A stretch of DNA of 64,000 bases. Origin: Atopsyche davidsoni (Eukaryota; Arthropoda; Insecta; Trichoptera; Hydrobiosidae). The notes below the pieces were generated by a model that saw only the letters and a program-made list of their open reading frames with translations, did no database searches and was not told the DNA's origin. A program made the translations under genes and the position numbers. Positions 23,501 through 32,369 of the stretch are shown piece after piece. The DNA is taken from positions 2,852,001-2,916,000 of the forward strand of contig JAILWY010000011.1 in the NCBI GenBank assembly GCA_022113835.1. The letters run 5' to 3'. How positions within the stretch are numbered: the stretch's first letter is position 1; every line of letters begins with the position of its first letter.

Positions 23501-26500
23501 TATTTGAAGTAAGCACCCTTAATTTGATTATTTTATATTTTTTTACAACTATGGCAGGCTAAAAGGTTGGAATAATCTAATATAGAATAAAGATTAAGAG
23601 TTATCTATTTTTAAGACAAAAAAACATAAAAGACTCGATAATATCCAAGTAATAGTTGCAAAAGGTAAGCTTCCTATAACCAAAATAAAAATAGTTACAG
23701 CCCAGACGCAAGCGCCATTAAATGACCATAAACCATAATTACGACCTGATATTGACATTGGCAAGGTTTACATCCACATTAAATTCAATTGATCATCGTT
23801 GACCCGGGTCTCTCACTGTCGATCGTAGACCTCTCCAAGTTTGCATCATTATTCTCAGCCAGTACTCGTTTCTCACTTTCTTCATATTGCTTTATGAGAA
23901 TTCAAGTCTGCACATACCACCTCCCCTAAACTGCACAGTATGCTCACATAGTGCGTTGTGTCTCCGTGCGTTTTTACCAGACTGTAAAAATGCTCCAGTT
24001 TTCCCGGGATGACAATATTGCAAGCTTCATATAGGAGTTATCATACCTGTGCTATTTTCTCGCATCAACAAGATAAAGCTGTACATATACAGGTAACAAC
24101 TGATGTTTAAGGAAATAACAATCACAATAACATATAAAATTAAAACCCAACATCACAATATTTAAATAAATTGATATCTATTCAAATCAAATAGATATCA
24201 ATGTATATTTATAATTAATTAATCATTAAATAGGTCGTATTAATTTTTATAAAAAAAAACTATGAAACAAACGAAAAACGAGTTCTCATTAGGCTCTAAA
24301 AAATGTATGTCAGGGTTTTATTCTATAAGTCTCATATACACCGGTTTATTAATATTTTTTTATTGAATCAATGCAGATGCGAGCCTTGTCAACGAGATCA
24401 AATCATGAAGCCATTAAAAGCAAATAAATAACACAAAAGTAACGAGAGAAAATACATAAGTATGAGGAATTAGATGTGATGGATATCGGATAGGATGAAC
24501 TGATGTCGTCATAATGGACACTGTCAGCAGCTGATCTGCCCAGCTCGAAGATTATCGTTGACAAGTCGATGGAGGTGAAGAGTATGACACCTATGAAGCA
24601 TGAACGGTGACTCTCAAAATTCTAAAATCTATGGCGATCTTAACAGACGAACGCTCTACTGAAATCTTAGACTAATAACAGGACACAGGCTGCAATTCCG
24701 ACAGCATTTAGATCAGATATAATCATTGAAATGGAGTATTTAATAGCTGCAATCAGTGCAGAAGTCTGTTTGAAAAAAATGCATAGCTGTTGTAATTTTA
24801 CAAAAAGTATTCTCAAACCTTAAAGCACATTTTTGGATTTGACAACTTAACCACTCAGCAACCAAAGGAATTGCAATTTACCCATTATCAGTTATTAGTA
24901 TCTGCTTCTATCATTTTGTCTATATAGGCTACTTTTTTAAAGAAAATATTTTGAGTACACACAAAAGAAAAAAAGTTAAGCATATTGATAAATGATTCAA
25001 TATTCAATCTAATAAGTGAACCAACAGAGAGGAACTTGCCTTTAACAGTGCAACACTGAGAAATAAACACGTCTAATCATTTCACATATCTTTACTCTGA
25101 TTGATCATGGAATGATGCATTTGTTTTTCAACTGATTGCTGATAGGATTGCAGCTTGCACCGTGCTATTGCCCTGTACAAAAAGCACCATGACAATACCT
25201 CGCATAGAACACCACGAAGATACTGATGCGCCCAACGACTACATGTTGCTAAATACTGCTACCTTTCTGACTTTTCAAGCATCATGTGAAAAAACGCTTA
25301 AAACGTAAACATTTTTAAGATGAACAGAGAAAGCATGACTTTAGTAGGGTTATGTACTGTGTAGTGGGTGAGTGATGGACAGCGAGCGGTGAGGAGTGAC
25401 GACTGAGAAGGTGCTCGGAGGGAGGAACTACTCACTGCGGGCGGGGGACATGGCGACGGCGCAGAGACAGCGAGCGCGTCGCCGCCCCGCTCTCACACCT
25501 ACAACACACACACACGCGTCACTCCGGCCCCCAGCCCTCTCGCCCCGCATTCCACCTCTCAATACCCTCCTATATACCTAACAAAACATGGAATCCTGTG
25601 CTTTCTAACAAATTGTGAAACGTCTTAAGACGAAAATCAAAACCGAAACCCAAATTGGGTAAGAGACGGCAGAAAGGTAAAGAAGAAACATATGTATGTA
25701 CACAAAAACAATAATAGACTCCTAAACACTGTTTTATGCATATCTCGAATATTGTTGATTGCACATTAAACATTTTATCAAGTACAACTCTAAATATTAA
25801 CGGAAATTGGAAAACCTACAAAATAAATATGATTGAATTCACATTCTTACGATTTTTCTAAATTTTAAATATAGTACATAAAAGAAGCTTGTGAGAGTAT
25901 ACTATCAAAATATTCTGATGAGTGTTATTACTTCTAACAAAACACAATAAGGGTACCCTCATGTCAGTGGCGATAGATAAATGGGGAGAGTTTATGAAAT
26001 TAAATATTTCATGAGTTGGACCCATACAAAGTAAACATAGAGATATAAAGAGAATAAAAATTCTGAGTCTCCAATATTAGCCGACAAAACAACCTCTCAC
26101 GCTTCGACAAATTCCCCCTACTCTTCGTCAGTCTTGCCATCTTCCATTTACTCATCTGCACGACAGAAACTTTCGCAACTGATAATGTGATGGAAAAAAA
26201 ACCAAAAACAAAATTTATGACATGCACCTGATAGTGATTTTAACATCAAAAATATACGAATTATAATTTAAAATGGATATGAAAAGTTGATGAGTCAGAG
26301 ATTAAAGGCCATGACATATAAAATTATCACAACAGATCTCTTTAAGGTCAGGTTAAAATTTTGATTTTACTATAACCTTTTTGATTGAGAAATTAAATAT
26401 TATAAAAAATTGTTATTCAGTTGTTTCAATAGAAAACTGTTATGAAATAAACATTAAACACATCTTCAAAATATTTTATAATATGCAACAAAAGTACAAA

Positions 26501-27209
26501 ATTTTAAGAGAATTTGTATATAAAACATGAAAAGAATACCTATGCTTTTACACAAAAATATCTATAGATATTGAATAATACAATGTATCATAAAGGTGCG
26601 ATTCAAGATGGTATACTACAGGACTTTTTACTGACCATTCTAGTTACTTTAAATCAACTTGACAGTCAATAGCCTGTATGTTATTGGAATTGACATAGTG
26701 CCAGAAGATGAAGAGCGTGTTGGAATACATTCAAGTTCTCTATTGTTGTGTTATTGTGGAATGAAATGGAAGATAAAGACTGATAGAGTAGTTGGTGGCT
26801 GACCTCGCTTGTGACAGATGTCGAGATTTCCGACATGACACTACAATCACAAGCGCACTATAGCTCCGAAGTGACATGCAACATGTATCGCATTCAAAAG
26901 CGGGCGCAACCAATAAAATGCGTTCAAATTATGCAATAACTTGTTTACAATATCCGAGTATTGACAAGGGGCGTTCAGTGGAGACACAGTTGAGGGGGTA
27001 GGGGCCTGAGGGCTAGGGGACTACACCAGGACAACACAGTGACATTAGACACTCAAAATAATGTACCTGTAATATGACAGGACTCCGTTTGACAAGACGA
27101 ACCAGCGACGCTGGTAGCCTTTGAGGTAGTTCGTCCACTTGAAGAGCCATCCTTTCATTTCGGGATCTCCCTGGACGGGTTGGCTCTTGGCCGGGGCGTT
27201 ATCAGACAT
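2355..27209 (-). CDS. OSBP: Oxysterol-binding protein (OSBP), 5 coding exons
   Basis: Coding exons on the minus strand, in order: 27209-27067, 21080-20491, 4253-4141, 4062-2878, 2579-2355; every junction is GT-AG and phases agree, giving 751 aa (vertebrate OSBP is about 800). Order of parts: PH domain from about residue 18 ([22 protein letters not shown]) to about 115; acidic stretch (SDDEED); a helical, probably coiled-coil segment near 200-240; FFAT motif EFFDAQD at 257-263 preceded by acidic residues; and the ORD lipid-binding domain from about 355 with the family signature EQVSHHPP near 464-471. The C-terminus ends in the conserved CPDIY. Known role of the family: cytosolic sterol/PI4P exchanger, with the PH domain binding Golgi PI4P and FFAT binding ER VAP. 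The ATG is the first codon before the PH domain. Intron sizes are 5,986, 16,237, 78 and 298 bp. Identification is very secure; untranslated or alternative exons in the long introns cannot be excluded. Confidence 0.96.
2878..4062 (-). CDS. OSBP: OSBP coding exon 4 (ORD sterol-binding domain)
   Basis: This 1,185-nt exon holds almost the whole lipid-transfer domain: [17 protein letters not shown], the lid region, [29 protein letters not shown] and RPDQRLME. I placed the acceptor at TTCGCAG (4065-4063) because it keeps phase 0 and gives IKIP followed by IKGRRNSS; an acceptor slightly upstream would leave the frame or add a few residues. The donor is GTACGC after 2878. Confidence 0.95.
4141..4253 (-). 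CDS. OSBP: OSBP coding exon 3 (FFAT motif)
   Basis: This 113-nt exon lies between acceptor CAG 4256-4254 and donor GTGAGT beginning at 4140. It encodes the acidic tract plus EFFDAQD, a near-canonical FFAT motif that docks VAP proteins on the ER, and ends in IIKIP. Confidence 0.93.
5160..5360 (-). repeat. Dispersed repeat A, copy 1
   Basis: The minus strand reads a block beginning near GGTACTTCCAGAGCAG and running through CTCAGGGTACAGAATGCCAG, shared with copies at 11729-12022 and 47050-47230. It begins with a perfect 11-bp hairpin: CCGCCAACCTC at 5332-5342 with GAGGTTGGCGG at 5347-5357. The class is not recognised. Copies 1 and 2 both stay open in a frame reading KVLPE-IPPQ-FH...TLRVQ, which hints at former coding. 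Confidence 0.65.
5840..5864. repeat. Poly-T run
   Basis: About 24 consecutive T. Similar runs occur at 13541-13565, 15133-15154 and 37295-37312 (and A runs at 15319-15334 and 45367-45382), as commonly left by retrotransposed tails or slippage. Confidence 0.8.
6170..6200 (+). repeat. Short tandem repeat, 11-bp unit
   Basis: AGGATACCATT is repeated in tandem two and a half times. Nothing else is recognised in the surrounding 6100-6560 block. Confidence 0.7.
9640..9990. promoter_or_regulatory. CpG-rich island inside OSBP intron 2
   Basis: This is an abrupt GC- and CpG-dense block in an AT-rich intron, with several GGGCGGGG/GGGGCGCGG boxes, a NotI-like GCGGCCGC, an ATCGAT and a CCAAT element near 9755-9770. 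Open frames here on both strands are a by-product of high GC. It could be an internal promoter driving a short OSBP form lacking the PH domain, or an enhancer; there is no direct evidence of a transcript. Confidence 0.4.
10583..10650 (-). repeat. Foldback MITE family B, single terminus
   Basis: The reverse complement of the segment around ATTAGCCAATAGCATCCC matches the inner terminus of the foldback element at 15335-15402 and the block at 54715-54785. Confidence 0.5.
10680..10810 (+). repeat. Dispersed repeat A, partial copy
   Basis: This shares with 11640-11760 and 46970-47060 the order: GAGGAG-type hairpin arm, 'TTATGCT', 'ATGATT/GTTC', a TTCTC/AGGGAGAATAGT block, then 'GGGTCCTTC/CAGGTCC'. 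It is diverged and lacks the downstream half. Confidence 0.45.
11620..12022 (+). repeat. Dispersed repeat A, longest copy, with 19-bp hairpin
   Basis: It begins with perfect inverted arms at 11620-11638 and 11644-11662 (loop TTAGA), then runs through sequence shared with copies at 5160-5360 (opposite strand) and 46970-47230. The final part is open in the same frame as copy 1. I do not recognise the family; a LINE 3' end or a non-autonomous element are options. Confidence 0.6.
12260..12400 (+). repeat. Hammerhead-type repeat end, decayed copy
   Basis: A segment reading TTTGATAATGC, a stem of CAAAC/GTTTG round GTGAAA, then GCGAAACCGGTCACC (12314-12353) has the layout of a hammerhead: core, stem II, GAAA, palindromic stem III ACCGGT, cleavage triplet GTC. 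The CTGANGA core is mutated to TTGATAA. The preceding block ('CAATATTTTTGACAGAGA') and following block are shared with 36420-36912, so this is one repeat family. Confidence 0.55.
12961..13145 (+). mobile_element. Foldback end of a Penelope-type retroelement, two inverted copies
   Basis: Two nested perfect inverted repeats are present: outer arms 12975-13004 and 13105-13134 (30 bp), inner arms 13005-13024 and 13035-13054 (20 bp). Read as units, the right half is a hammerhead plus tail, and the left half is the same unit inverted with about 50 nt missing (stem II through the region before the tail). Hammerhead motifs are known at the termini of Penelope-like elements. No reverse transcriptase or GIY-YIG reading frame is present, so assignment to that class is inference. 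Confidence 0.65.
13038..13085 (+). ncRNA. Hammerhead ribozyme, minimal Penelope-type fold
   Basis: All core elements are present: stem I TTGCAT (13038-13043) pairs perfectly with ATGCAA (13080-13085); core CTGATGA is at 13044-13050; stem II GACCC (13052-13056) pairs with GGGTC (13065-13069) round an 8-nt loop; GAAA is at 13070-13073; stem III is the very short palindrome AACTAGTT (13072-13079). Predicted cleavage follows 13079 (GTT). The extra T at 13051 and the tiny self-complementary stem III are usual in the retroelement type, which is thought to act best as a dimer. Catalysis has not been shown here. Confidence 0.75.
15218..15402. mobile_element. Foldback MITE, family B
   Basis: Terminal inverted repeats of about 50 bp (15218-15270 and 15349-15402) begin with GCCTACACACG and share CGACACAACCGACA and CCAATAGCGTCC; the two ends differ at scattered positions, so the copy is old. 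The 78-bp centre contains A runs. Related termini occur at 10583, 33009, 33524 and 54715. There is no coding capacity. Confidence 0.65.
16657..16700 (+). repeat. hAT-like terminal inverted repeat, single end
   Basis: CAGTGGTTCCCAA followed by GTCGACTTCGGCTCCCC has the typical start of hAT-family termini and resembles the ends of the element at 47299-48466. No partner end was identified. Confidence 0.45.
18060..18300. repeat. Tandem array with six perfect TGACGTCA sites
   Basis: Three imperfect units of about 75 bp ('TTCGAAATTCAAATAT...TGACGTCATT..GTCGCGGT..TTTTCATACTGACGTCA') carry six perfect TGACGTCA palindromes at 18098, 18128, 18169, 18198, 18248 and 18279, in pairs about 30 bp apart. 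TGACGTCA is the CRE, the binding site of CREB/ATF bZIP factors. Function is unproven; it may simply be the repeat's sequence. Confidence 0.7.
18421..18690 (+). repeat. Diverged tandem duplication, about 178-bp spacing
   Basis: The block 'CAGCCCTGAGCG...CATCAGACATACGATTTACACGTGCCTGAGCGACTATGACG' recurs about 178 bp downstream with substitutions (ATACGATTGGCACGTGCCTG near 18648). Both contain a CACGTG E-box palindrome. Confidence 0.55.
19200..19315 (+). repeat. Decayed hammerhead-type repeat end
   Basis: CAGAAGA (19221-19227), a GC-rich stem-loop, then CGAAACGTTGAC (19246-19256) follow the layout of Penelope-type hammerheads. The core U is changed (CAGAAGA for CTGAAGA), stem III would be the palindrome AACGTT, and stem I is only GTC/GAC. 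It is probably inactive. Confidence 0.4.
20491..21080 (-). CDS. OSBP: OSBP coding exon 2 (rest of PH domain, helical linker)
   Basis: The acceptor CAG is at 21083-21081 and the donor GTCAGT at 20490-20485. It opens with [11 protein letters not shown] and carries [19 protein letters not shown], strongly diagnostic of OSBP PH domains, then alanine/acidic linker and a helical segment rich in Q, E, R and L. It is very GC-rich against AT-rich introns, so long antisense open frames occur here and are not genes. Confidence 0.95.
21715..21870 (+). repeat. tRNA-derived SINE fragment
   Basis: A pol III B-box-like GGTTCAAATCC lies at 21769-21779 in a T-arm-like hairpin (GTGGG/CCCAA) about 30 bp after an A-box-like TGGTCATACCGCTTGG. 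The acceptor arms do not pair, so it is not a tRNA gene. Confidence 0.45.
25370..25560. promoter_or_regulatory. GC-rich patch, possible alternative first exon of OSBP
   Basis: Sudden GC/CpG richness in an AT-rich intron. On the OSBP (minus) strand it reads GTCGCC-ATG-TCCCCCGCCCGCA followed by a good donor, GTGAGT (the ATG is near 25451). Joining to exon 2 would put the sterol-protein frame out of phase, so it could only serve as a non-coding leader with initiation at MAHTCRG in exon 2, or as a separate regulatory element. Confidence 0.3.
27067..27209 (-). CDS. OSBP: OSBP coding exon 1
   Basis: The start codon is at 27209-27207 and the exon ends in phase 2 at a GTACAT donor. It encodes a short leader and the first two strands of the PH domain, including the RRW basic motif. 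Confidence 0.93.
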
Positions 27210-27917
27210 TCTGGACGATTAAAATTACGATATTTTAGAAAAACATACTATGTACGGGCCACGTCCTCCATACTTTTTCGAGGTCATAGACAATGTCAAA
27301 GAGTCATAGAGTCTAGAGCTACAACTATAATATATCGGAGCTCAATTATTTTCACTCTGGTGGTAGGTATACACTTGTATTCAAAAAATTTATCGTACAC
27401 AATAAAATATGTATAAAATTTTTATTTAATAATTTTCAATGGTTTAAATAAGTACATAACCTAAACTTTAGTCACGGCAACAGGCAGTTTTTATACGTAA
27501 GTCATTATTTTTGATACACAATAATAAATTGATAAATTTCTTAAAAATATTGGCATTTTTTAGAGTTTAAGAGTCAAAATAAATTATTAAGAGAAACTTC
27601 TAAATAAATATATGCTTAAACATAAATTTTCTTTTCAACAGTGACTTAGTAGTTTATCTTTTTTGTCTATGAAATTCATATTCCTTGTTGTCTGTGTATT
27701 TTCAAAATAAGTTTTTTGGTTATGTACAAATATGTACAAATTTTGTTATAAAATATAACCTTTTCATTATTAAATATTTTGTTGTATAAACTTCTGCTTA
27801 TTCATAATCACCTTTTGACTTAGCGTTTACCTATTCATTCGCTGAAATTCCAATGTCCTCAAAAAGTTAATACCGGCAATTTGTTTTTTTTGGGGTTGTT
27901 AAAAAGTCATTAAACTA
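27210..27917. promoter_or_regulatory. Divergent OSBP/EME1 promoter region
   Basis: These 708 bp separate the start codons of two head-to-head genes, so the region probably holds both promoters and 5' UTRs. It is AT-rich with no CpG island and no clear TATA/Inr pair on either side. Extra 5' non-coding exons elsewhere would change this. Confidence 0.5.
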
Positions 27918-28008
27918 ATGGATACAATAGAGTTATCTGATGATAGCCGACCTTCTTCCTTGCATGCTGTCGAAGAGATTGACGAATTTAGAGATATCCC
28001 AAACTTTG
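27918..28008 (+). CDS. EME1: EME1 exon 1
   Basis: It starts MDTIELSDDSRPSS and ends in phase 1 before a GTTAGT donor. Confidence 0.8.
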
Positions 28009-31000
28009 GTTAGTTAATTAAGCAAACTTTGTCCGATAAGGAACAATAATTTTAGGATTCATGTCAAACATTTTATGAAGCTTTGTTGCCAATTGTCTGA
28101 TTTATTTAATTTATTTCCTCTTGAAAATTTTTTGGCCGCATTCATGCCATTTCGACATTATTGAAAAATATTAGATCAATAGTAATAATTTTCCCTTTCA
28201 GATTTTGTTGCATCTAGTGCTGTCTCGGAAAAGGAGCGGCAAATTGATAGAGAGCCTTACCTTGTCTGCCTCTCATCTGATGATTCTTCAGATGGCGCAC
28301 GTCCTGCAAAACGTGCCAGGTTTCCTAATGAGTCCGAAGAAACTCCTTGCTTATTGTCTCCCAACTCTTCACCAAGATCTGTTATTGAGGAGACATATCC
28401 CCTGAAAGTTTTGGCTGTTGATAATGCCTTTATTAAACGAGATGCTGAGAGAGAGGAGGTGCTGGCCAGGGCCACTTCTGAAAACCACAAAAGCTTACGT
28501 CCTGGAGAATGCATGAAGGTACGTTGAAAATATTGGCCTTAAGAAATAAAAACATAGAAATCCACTTTAAAAATAAACCTAGGATAATAGTGTAGTCATA
28601 TGACACATTCTTAAAAATAAAAATATTGTTGTACAAGAAAGTAACTTAAAGGTAATAGATGAGTATAGATGCGAAGGTATTCTTAACTTGATAATTCACT
28701 TTTCACAGCATATGCGGGTGAAATCTGGAAGAGGCAGTGCTCTTGGAATAGCCTGGATGCAACTAGAAACAGTTCTGCAGGCTGCAGGAGCAGTACTCGT
28801 CCCTGATGACATGGGGGAAGATCAGACGATTCTTCAGTGGGAGCGTCGGTGTCCCCGCTACTTGTTGGAACACTGTGGACAGGTATTTGTAAGCCCATTT
28901 CAATATTGTAAACCGCCCCACTCAAAAAAGTTGCTAATAGAAATCTTTACGATTAATAAAATCTTGTGAAGTTTACAATAATAAGAGGAAATGAGTTATA
29001 GTAAATTGAAGTGAATGCTTTGTGTATGATCTTTCACTTTTGGATTGATATGTCAAAAATATAACGTAGATTAAAAACGATTATAGATGGGCATGAGCGC
29101 AGAACTGCAGCTGGAGCCGCATGCGCTACTACTAGTGGGGGTCGAGGAGGTGCGACAGATACCGTGTCGACTGCAGCAGCTTCGAGCTCGATTTCCCACA
29201 TCCTTGCAGATCACCCTTCTGCTATACGGATCAAAGGACTACTTGAGGTAAATTCTGTTGTAATAATTATGATGACTGATTTGTATTACATATTTTCTTT
29301 AGTAAATGAAAAGACACATGTTCAATTTGGCCAAATAAATTAAATCCACCTTGTAAAATGCTTTTACTCAGTCTAAGTTATTTGCTATCCATTCAAATAG
29401 ATTTGATTTGGTGACATAAATATTTCTGTCTGGAAACTTCTTCTGTGTGTAATTTTTTATATCATACTTCGTGTTTTGTAATTTATATTTTAATGTGTAG
29501 AAAATTGAAAAATAAAAAGAATGCAAATTGGAAAAAGCAAGTTGGAGGGGAGTCATCAAGGAACACGGGCCACGCTGCTCCACAGATGACCGAAAACGAC
29601 CTGGATTATTACCTGACAAGTTTGTACATTTATTCATACGATATGATAATCTATTCTTTTAATTATCAGGATAATTATAAAGTATGTAAAATTAATCTTT
29701 TTCATCATCTTTATCTAACTGTCATTAGCAGTAGTACTCTCCAATGCTTTAGATTTCTCAGAGATTTAAGCTTATTAAGTTAATGAATTCCACTTGGGAT
29801 CTAGTTTATTAAAGTTATAAATCTATCTTACTGTGATAAAATTTTAGTACCCGTAACTTTAGTGTGAAGAGGCTAAATAGAAGTATTTTTACCAGTCATT
29901 TGTCTCATTTGCATGGAAGTTGTGTTTATTCTTTATATATTCGTTTAATGTATTGTCACATTACAGAGCTCCTGGTTGAAGAGAGAACGAGCTGCACTCG
30001 TGCTGATACTTCGGAGGAATTGGCTCAAACTGTCCTGCAGTTCACCAAAGCCATCGCTGAAGCTCCTTACAAGTAAGGACTGTCTAAACTTCCTTTATTA
30101 ACCATATCTTTGAAATTTTTAATTAATTTATATGGTAAGTGCAGTTATATTTATCCAATGGTCTTCATTGGTGGTCTTGAAACATGCACGGTTGTTATTT
30201 CAATCCATTTATTTTACTCCAAATAGCCATTTGAAGCATATTGCTTAGCTTGTTTGATCTTGATCGAGAGGTTCCCGATTCGATCTCCGTCCTGGCAGAT
30301 ATATCCCAAACAGATGTATAATAATTAATATTACCTCTGTTTCATATTTTCATACAAAAATGTGTATGGGATAAAAATGAGAAATTATTTTATAAATAAT
30401 CATCTTTAATCAACAGTATTATTGAAATGATTAAATAACCTGGTTTATTTTTGTGATTCTATGAATCCAATATCTCTCAGCAGGAGAGATAGCATGCTTT
30501 AGAACCTATTTACATATTTATACAAATGGTATGTTTATTGCAGAAAGTCAAAGAATGCTCACGAGGATTCTGCAGATTTCTACATGCGCGGAGATAACAA
30601 GGACTGTGTACGAGTCGATAAAAATGGTAGGCCTCCTGTATTACATGCCATTGTATTTAGGTTTATGACGTTTTGTTTTAAAGTAATTTTCTAGTTTTAC
30701 TTCATTACAATATATAAACTTCTCGAAACTTATCCGAAAAAAGTGGTCAATCTATTTTAGCATGTTGCTGTTTTGGCAGGTGGTGGTCTCTTGCGGTTGT
30801 GGTCGCAGTCTCTTACACGCTTCCCTCTGGCGGGACTGGAGGTGGCGCAGGCCGTTGCTCAGCGCTTTCCCTCTCCGGCCGCTTTAATGCAGATGCTCTT
30901 AAAAGAGAGCGAGGAAAAAGCGGTGGGAATATTGGCAGACATTCCAGTACGACGCGCAGCCACTCCGCTGGCCAGCGCTCGTCGTTTGGGCCCTGAAGTC

Positions 31001-31057
31001 TCACGCAAGATTGTCCACTTCTTCACGGCCACCCGAGGAGATGAGTCGCTCTCTTGA
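27918..31057 (+). CDS. EME1: EME1-like subunit of MUS81 endonuclease, 8 exons
   Basis: Exons: 27918-28008, 28202-28518, 28709-28882, 29087-29247, 29501-29619, 29967-30072, 30544-30626, 30780-31057; all GT-AG, phases consistent, 442 aa (human EME1 is about 570). The N-terminal 120 residues are acidic, Ser-rich and poorly conserved (LSSDDSSDGARPAKRAR looks like an acidic patch plus nuclear signal). From about residue 137 comes the ERCC4-type nuclease fold lacking the ERKxxD catalytic motif, as in EME1, including FTKAIAEAPYK. The C-terminal helix-hairpin-helix region contains LADIPVRR and RRLGPEVSRKI. Known role: with MUS81, EME1 cleaves branched DNA at stalled forks and Holliday junctions in the nucleus. 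Identification rests on the C-terminal half; the FEN/MMS4-type N-terminus is not diagnostic. AATAAA lies at 31144-31149. Confidence 0.88.
28202..28518 (+). CDS. EME1: EME1 exon 2 (acidic N-terminal region)
   Basis: The acceptor is CTTTCAG and the donor GTACGT. It encodes the acidic/serine-rich region, the basic RPAKRAR and a helical segment (FIKRDAEREEVLARA). Confidence 0.85.
28709..28882 (+). CDS. EME1: EME1 exon 3
   Basis: A 58-codon exon in phase 0 at both ends. It begins the nuclease-like fold (VLVPDDMGEDQTILQWER). Confidence 0.85.
29087..29247 (+). CDS. EME1: EME1 exon 4
   Basis: Acceptor TTATAG, donor GTAAAT. It encodes a beta-alpha-beta stretch (HALLLVGVEEV, LQITLLLYGSKDYL) of the ERCC4 fold. 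Confidence 0.85.
29501..29619 (+). CDS. EME1: EME1 exon 5
   Basis: Acceptor GTGTAG, donor GTTTGT (weak but phase-correct). It encodes the lysine-rich loop (KLKNKKNANWKK) and QMTENDLDYYLT, matching the place in EME1 where a basic insert precedes the conserved helix. Confidence 0.75.
29967..30072 (+). CDS. EME1: EME1 exon 6
   Basis: It carries LVEERTSCTRADTSEELAQ and FTKAIAEAPYK, the most recognisable EME1 block. Donor GTAAGG. Confidence 0.88.
30073..30543 (+). other. EME1 intron 6 with possible SINE fragment
   Basis: A B-box-like block GGTTCCCGATTCGATCTCC near 30271-30289 suggests an old tRNA-derived SINE. The other longer EME1 intron, 29620-29966, shows nothing notable. Confidence 0.35.
30544..30626 (+). 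CDS. EME1: EME1 exon 7
   Basis: An 83-nt exon encoding KSKNAHEDSADFYMRGDNKDCVRVDKNG; the donor is GTAGGC. Confidence 0.82.
30780..31057 (+). CDS. EME1: EME1 exon 8 (HhH domain, stop)
   Basis: It encodes the last 92 residues with the helix-hairpin-helix region and the stop at 31055-31057. Confidence 0.88.
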
Positions 31058-31461
31058 GAAGAATAGATAGAGAGCGATGGATATTCCAGTATGACTGATT
31101 ACCTGGACTAAAATTTTTCATATCATCCACTTCTTGATTGATCAATAAATGAAATTAAATATTTATAAAAACAAGAAGATATCTGAACTTTCTTCACACC
31201 TACGCACCTTTTAGAGAGAAATTGACACACACTGTTTTTAATATATAGTTTTACGGGATTCAAAATTTAGTAACACACTTTAGGCGGGTAACCAAATTGA
31301 CTAAACTGATGTGCGTAGCGGGCAAAATTCGCGTAAAATTGCGCGTGCGAAATCTAGACTATACATTAACCCTTTGCAATCTTTGATTTTTTTTCCGTTT
31401 AGCAACTCCGAGTTAATGATTTATTATGCATACAATTTAAATTTTAAAATTTATTTTAAAA

Positions 31462-31520
31462 CAGGGGTGGCCAACCCAAATGATCTCGCGGGGCAGGTAC
31501 TACAGTACCCGCCCCGCCTT
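31462..31520 (+). repeat. hAT-like terminus with palindrome
   Basis: CAGGGGTGGCCAACC is a typical hAT-family end. It is followed by a near-perfect palindrome at 31485-31514 (14-bp arms, one mismatch). A possible other end lies near 32115, but the termini match poorly. Confidence 0.4.
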
Positions 31521-32369
31521 TAGTATGGTAATATGAAAACAAGAATCTAAAAATATTATACACAGAAAATGTATTCCTATTAAAAAAGGGAGATGGCAGG
31601 ATTTGCAAATGGACGACTCAATCTGAATTTCATGTTGCTGCGCTTCTTGTTATTGGATCCTTTTATAGCTTATTTTTGAAAGCCAGGAAGTCATAATTTT
31701 TTATTTGGTCCCGTCTTCTGTGTTGGGCAGATCAGCGCTTCCCATTTTTGGATTTCAGCCCAGAATGCTCCAGAGTTGGAGCAAAACTTTCAACCTCGAT
31801 GGTAAGGTCCCGATTCAACCATTCTTGTTTGAACCTCAAGTCATAACTTTAAATGAAATTTTAGAAAAGATTCTCATGAATTATTTTTTTTAATTTTCAA
31901 CAAAATGCCATATAAAAATAAAAATAAAATAGCTTAACTAAGTTGAATATAGATTCAGAAGATATAATGATATTTAAAATATTTTATGTACCTAGTGATA
32001 AAAACAAAGTTTTTTTTGTTTTTTTTTGATATAATTTTTTTTTATTGTAAATAAATTTATTTGTTTAAAAAAATACGGTAAGAAAATATCGCGGAACACT
32101 ATTTAAGAAAGACTGGTTTAGAAGTGTATAATACACAGAATATAATACTATAAATCCCCTCCCCCCTTACTTAATGCTTTCAGCGTACTCTATTCACAAG
32201 TAACTGCACAAACGAATTGCTATTATAACGCCCATTTTCTGAAAAACTGATGAAAACAGCGGTAAAATGCCCCTGAAATATAAAACTAAAAAATATATTT
32301 ATATATATAAAAATTGGGAAAGTCGTTGATAGGTCAGATATATTCATTGTCAATATATATATATATATA

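Larger units (their letters stand above)
21081..27066. other. OSBP intron 1 (6.0 kb)
   Basis: AT-rich, with a tRNA-SINE-like block near 21721-21790 and a GC-rich patch at 25370-25560. Apart from these, 21900-25300 and 25600-27000 show nothing I can name. Confidence 0.8.
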
